The position numbers and the translations under genes were made by a program. 64,000 nucleotides of DNA from Rhodospirillales bacterium (GTDB lineage: Bacteria; Pseudomonadota; Alphaproteobacteria; ATCC43930; CGMCC-115725), in assembly GCA_028288725.1 (NCBI GenBank), contig JAQGIC010000054.1:49072-113071 (forward strand), written 5' to 3'. Numbering within the stretch: position 1 is the first letter of the stretch; each line of letters begins with the position of its first letter. Below are positions 61,700-64,000 of the stretch, piece by piece. The notes under the pieces were generated by a model, which was given only the letters and a program-made list of their open reading frames with translations, searched no databases and had not been told where the DNA came from.

Positions 61700-62449
61700 T
61701 CAGACCTGGGCCAAGCCGCCGTCGACCGGCAGATCGATGCCGGTGACGTAACTCGACTCATCTGACGCGAGGAAGAAAGCGCCTGCGGCGAGTTCTTCCG
61801 GGAGGCCAAGGCGCCCAAGTGGCGTCATCGAGGCAAACATGTTCTTGGCGGCATCCGACGCTTCGTCGCTCTCGAACTGGCCGCGGATGATCGGAGTCTC
61901 CGTCGCGCCGGGGCTCAGCGTATTGACACGAATACCCTTGCCCTTGAGTTCCTGCGCCCAGACCCTCACCAGGGCACGCACGCCCGCCTTCGCGGCGGTG
62001 TAGGTGCCGTGGGCAGGGATGCCCTTCACATTGACGATGGAGGAAACGACGACGATCGAACCACCGCGGGTCATCAGCGGCAAAGCCTTCTGAACCGTGA
62101 AGACGACCCCCTTCACGTTGATGTCCATCGTCTTGTCGTAATGGGCCTCCGACAGATCGAAGATCTGGGCATGCTCGATGAAGCCGGCATTCGCGACCAC
62201 GATATCGACGATACCCTTCTCTGCTTTGACGGTTGCGTAGAGCCGGTCGAGATCGGCCAAGCTGGTGACGTCGCCCTGCACCGCGGTCACGTTTTTTCCG
62301 ATCTCGGCCTTGGCGTTCTCCAACTCGGATTGACGGCGACCGGTGATGAAGACGTAGGCACCTTCCTTGACGAAGCGCTTGGCGGTCGCAAGACCGATGC
62401 CGCTCGATCCACCTGTGATGACGGCAATTCTTCCTTCGAGATGAGACAT
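61700..62449 (-). CDS. SDR-family oxidoreductase
   Basis: The 249-aa protein has TGGSSGIG, VANAGFIEHAQ in place of NNAG, VVSSIVNVKG with the catalytic Ser, YTAAKAGVRALVRVW with Tyr/Lys, and SSYVTGIDLPVDGG at the C-terminus. It begins at MSHLEGRIAV (62449) and is divergent from the LysR regulator, which probably controls it together with the DUF1330 gene. Confidence 0.92.
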   Translation of the reverse strand: MSHLEGRIAVITGGSSGIGLATAKRFVKEGAYVFITGRRQSELENAKAEIGKNVTAVQGDVTSLADLDRLYATVKAEKGIVDIVVANAGFIEHAQIFDLSEAHYDKTMDINVKGVVFTVQKALPLMTRGGSIVVVSSIVNVKGIPAHGTYTAAKAGVRALVRVWAQELKGKGIRVNTLSPGATETPIIRGQFESDEASDAAKNMFASMTPLGRLGLPEELAAGAFFLASDESSYVTGIDLPVDGGLAQV

Positions 62450-62586
62450 AATCAGCTCCGTGTTGCCGCCATCGCTGTGGCGGCGGTTGGATTGAAGACG
62501 GGTCCGAGGACCCGGGTCGCCGCTCTTGAGGAGGAGTATTGCTATTCCCATCCGCTGCTGTCAGACGTGTCGGGGAGATAATGGCT

Positions 62587-62601
62587 ATTCCCTAGAGGAA
62601 T
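62587..62601. promoter_or_regulatory. small palindrome at the LysR start
   Basis: ATTCC-CTAGA-GGAAT overlaps the lysR start codon at 62600, and GCTATTCC occurs at about 62542 and again at 62584. These could be half-sites for LysR binding in the gap to the SDR gene. Confidence 0.4.
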
Positions 62602-63517
62602 GATGGATCGATTACAGGCGATGGCCGCCTTCGTACGGGTAGTGGAGACGGGCTCCTTCTCGGGTGCTGCGCGACAGCTCGGCGTAGGCCAGCCCGCTGT
62701 GTCCAAGACAATCGCGCAACTGGAGGACCGGCTTCAGGTGAGGCTGCTGGTGCGCTCGACGCACGCTCTCGCTCCGACCGATGCAGGGCTTCGCTTCTAT
62801 GAACGGGCGAAAGGCGCGATCCGCGACGTCGATGAAGCTGAGTTGGAGGCGCGCGGCGCCGGCGCAGGCCTGTCGGGGTTATTGCGCATCTCCGCCGCGA
62901 CGACCTTTGCCCGGCTGATGATCGTCCCACATCTGCCGGACTTCCTGGCGCGGCACCCCTCGCTCGACATCGACGTGATCCTCGATGATCGCGTCATCGA
63001 CCTTATGTCCGAGGGGATCGACATCGCTCTACGGCTGGGGGCGTTGGCCGATTCGACCGCCGTCGCGCGCAAGATTGCGAGCGGGGGACGGTCCGTGGTC
63101 GCCACGCCTGCCTATTTGGCCCGCGCCGGCGCGCCTAGGGCACCGGCAGATCTCGTCCACCACCATGCGGTGGTTTATAGCCAACTCGGTGACACCTGGA
63201 TATTTCGACAGGCTGACACCGAGGTGGCCGTCGCTGTACGTGGTCGGCTTCGGGTCAGCGCGGCGGAGGGGATCCGCGCCGCCGTGCTCGCCGACATGGG
63301 ATTGGCAGTGGCGTCCGACTGGATGTTTGCGCCCGAACTTGCGACTGGTGCGGTACAGCGCGTGCTGCCGGAATGGAGGCTCCCGCCGATAGACCTGTGG
63401 GCCGTTTTCCCAACCGGTCGGTTGGCGAGCGCGAAGGCACGCGCCTTTGCTGACTTTGTCGAGGACACCTTAGGCGTTATGTCCTATTCGGCGATGCCGA
63501 CCGGACCGTTCCGATGA
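62600..63517 (+). CDS. LysR-family transcriptional regulator
   Basis: The 305-aa protein has the LysR HTH (about 1-60): MAAFVRVVETGSFSGAARQL, then GVGQPAVSKTIAQLEDRLQV, then the substrate-binding domain with FLARHPSLDIDVILDDRVID and GIDIALRLG. Length is normal. It is divergent from the SDR/DUF1330 genes and is their likely regulator. Confidence 0.94.
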   Translation: MMDRLQAMAAFVRVVETGSFSGAARQLGVGQPAVSKTIAQLEDRLQVRLLVRSTHALAPTDAGLRFYERAKGAIRDVDEAELEARGAGAGLSGLLRISAATTFARLMIVPHLPDFLARHPSLDIDVILDDRVIDLMSEGIDIALRLGALADSTAVARKIASGGRSVVATPAYLARAGAPRAPADLVHHHAVVYSQLGDTWIFRQADTEVAVAVRGRLRVSAAEGIRAAVLADMGLAVASDWMFAPELATGAVQRVLPEWRLPPIDLWAVFPTGRLASAKARAFADFVEDTLGVMSYSAMPTGPFR

Positions 63518-63886
63518 AGAGGATGAGTGCGACGCAGTCGGCGGTGCAGTCTGGCCAGGGTCTGCATTCGAAAATTCCGCAAGGGGCCGCTAAGAGCTAG
63601 ATGGGTCGAACACAGTCGCCGATGCCGAAAGGCGGGACCCGCTCAAGGCGGCCGCCGGCATCCCGTTGAACACGGATGCAAGCGACCGACTTTGCTGAGT
63701 TGGTGCCCGTTTGACTGGAGCTGAGCTTAGAGCCTAGGCGTGACCCCACCGCCCTATGGTGACCGCGCCAATTTAAGGCACATCGGACGTATGGCTCGCA
63801 TGCCACCGTATCTGTGGTGCAGCCTCGCGCGCAGCCCATTTGCCGAGTGAGGCCGATGTTCGGCATCAGCTTGAGGACTTACCGCC
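63518..63886. other. 369-bp gap after the LysR gene
   Basis: I see no frame with family features on either strand and no clear palindrome. It presumably holds the promoter of the lipoprotein gene at 63887. Confidence 0.5.
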
Positions 63887-64000
63887 ATGCCGTTCGGCCT
63901 CCGCCTAGCCCTTGCCTTGATGCTGGTGAGCATCGCCGTGGGATCGCTCGGAGCCTGCTCCTATATTCGGCCCGACAACAATCCAAACATCGAGCACCAC
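63887..64000 (+). CDS. putative lipoprotein, C-terminus cut by window edge
   Basis: The first 38 codons give a signal peptide with a lipobox-like end, VSIAVGSLGACSYIRPDN, so the mature protein would start at the Cys and be lipid-anchored. GAGG lies about 10 bp before the ATG. The rest is outside the window and the family cannot be named. Confidence 0.65.
   Translation, partial: MPFGLRLALALMLVSIAVGSLGACSYIRPDNNPNIEHH

Noticed and set aside
63597..63866. Minus-strand 89-codon frame after the LysR gene
   Set aside because: No ribosome binding site, no family features and codon use unlike the neighbours.
1..64000. tRNA, rRNA, prophage or intact transposase
   Set aside because: I looked for tRNA arms, phage structural genes and transposase motifs and saw none that I could support.

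Overview
The window looks like a chromosomal segment of a high-GC, free-living alphaproteobacterium, most likely from the Rhodospirillales or a related order. This is inferred from the strong G/C third-position bias, the many ATGA/TGATG stop-start overlaps, the betaine-lipid genes btaAB, and the families present. No 16S rRNA, tRNA or other phylogenetic anchor is visible, so the taxon is not proven. No phage, plasmid backbone, intact insertion sequence or CRISPR array was found.

Layout. 1-7.1 kb: a truncated hypothetical gene, an OmpR-type response regulator, and two divergently transcribed hybrid histidine kinases, each with receiver and Hpt domains. 7.3-11.3 kb: an ABC operon (NitT/TauT-type ATPase, permease and binding protein) ending in a Tat-exported Liv-type binding protein. 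It is followed by a convergent AraC regulator and a broken DUF6516-like toxin with its HTH partner. 12.7-20.5 kb: two TetR-controlled loci with visible palindromic operators, plus SCP2, GT87, a 2-hydroxyacid dehydrogenase and DUF2786 genes. 20.5-27 kb: btaBA, a small methyltransferase, uppP, a LysE exporter, and the divergent mntR/mntH pair with a perfect operator palindrome. 27-32.9 kb: metal genes (DUF1007 plus a His-rich NicO transporter; a 58-aa His-rich membrane peptide, znuC and znuB behind a Zur-like box) around an atypical PLC-like phosphodiesterase gene. 32.9-40.8 kb: a BrnTA toxin-antitoxin pair, a Kv-type potassium channel, a coupled operon of AI-2E-family permease, zinc metallopeptidase and AsmA-like protein, and a secreted beta-propeller-like protein. 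41-52.7 kb: cupin, TetR, MFS, a cystathionine beta-lyase-like enzyme, an Atm1-type exporter, MazEF, Sel1-repeat and ExeA-LysM proteins, a MarR/membrane-protein pair with twin operators, then about 700 bp without a confident gene. 52.8-60.7 kb: putrescine uptake (potFGHI) and putrescine catabolism (puuB divergent from puuA), with a PIN-type toxin-antitoxin pair between them. 60.7-64 kb: a tautomerase, DUF1330, an SDR divergent from a LysR regulator, and the start of a lipoprotein gene.

How the genes fit together. The clearest physiological unit is polyamine use: PotFGHI imports putrescine, PuuA glutamylates it and PuuB oxidises the product. The second theme is transition-metal handling: MntR/MntH, ZnuCB with a His-rich peptide, NicO/DUF1007 and an Atm1-type exporter. 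The strongest candidates for something new are the His-rich peptide in the znu operon, the mixed NitT/TauT plus Liv-type operon, the permease-metallopeptidase-AsmA operon with an apparent CTG start, and the ExeA-LysM fusion. Several long intergenic palindromes look like members of dispersed repeat families.
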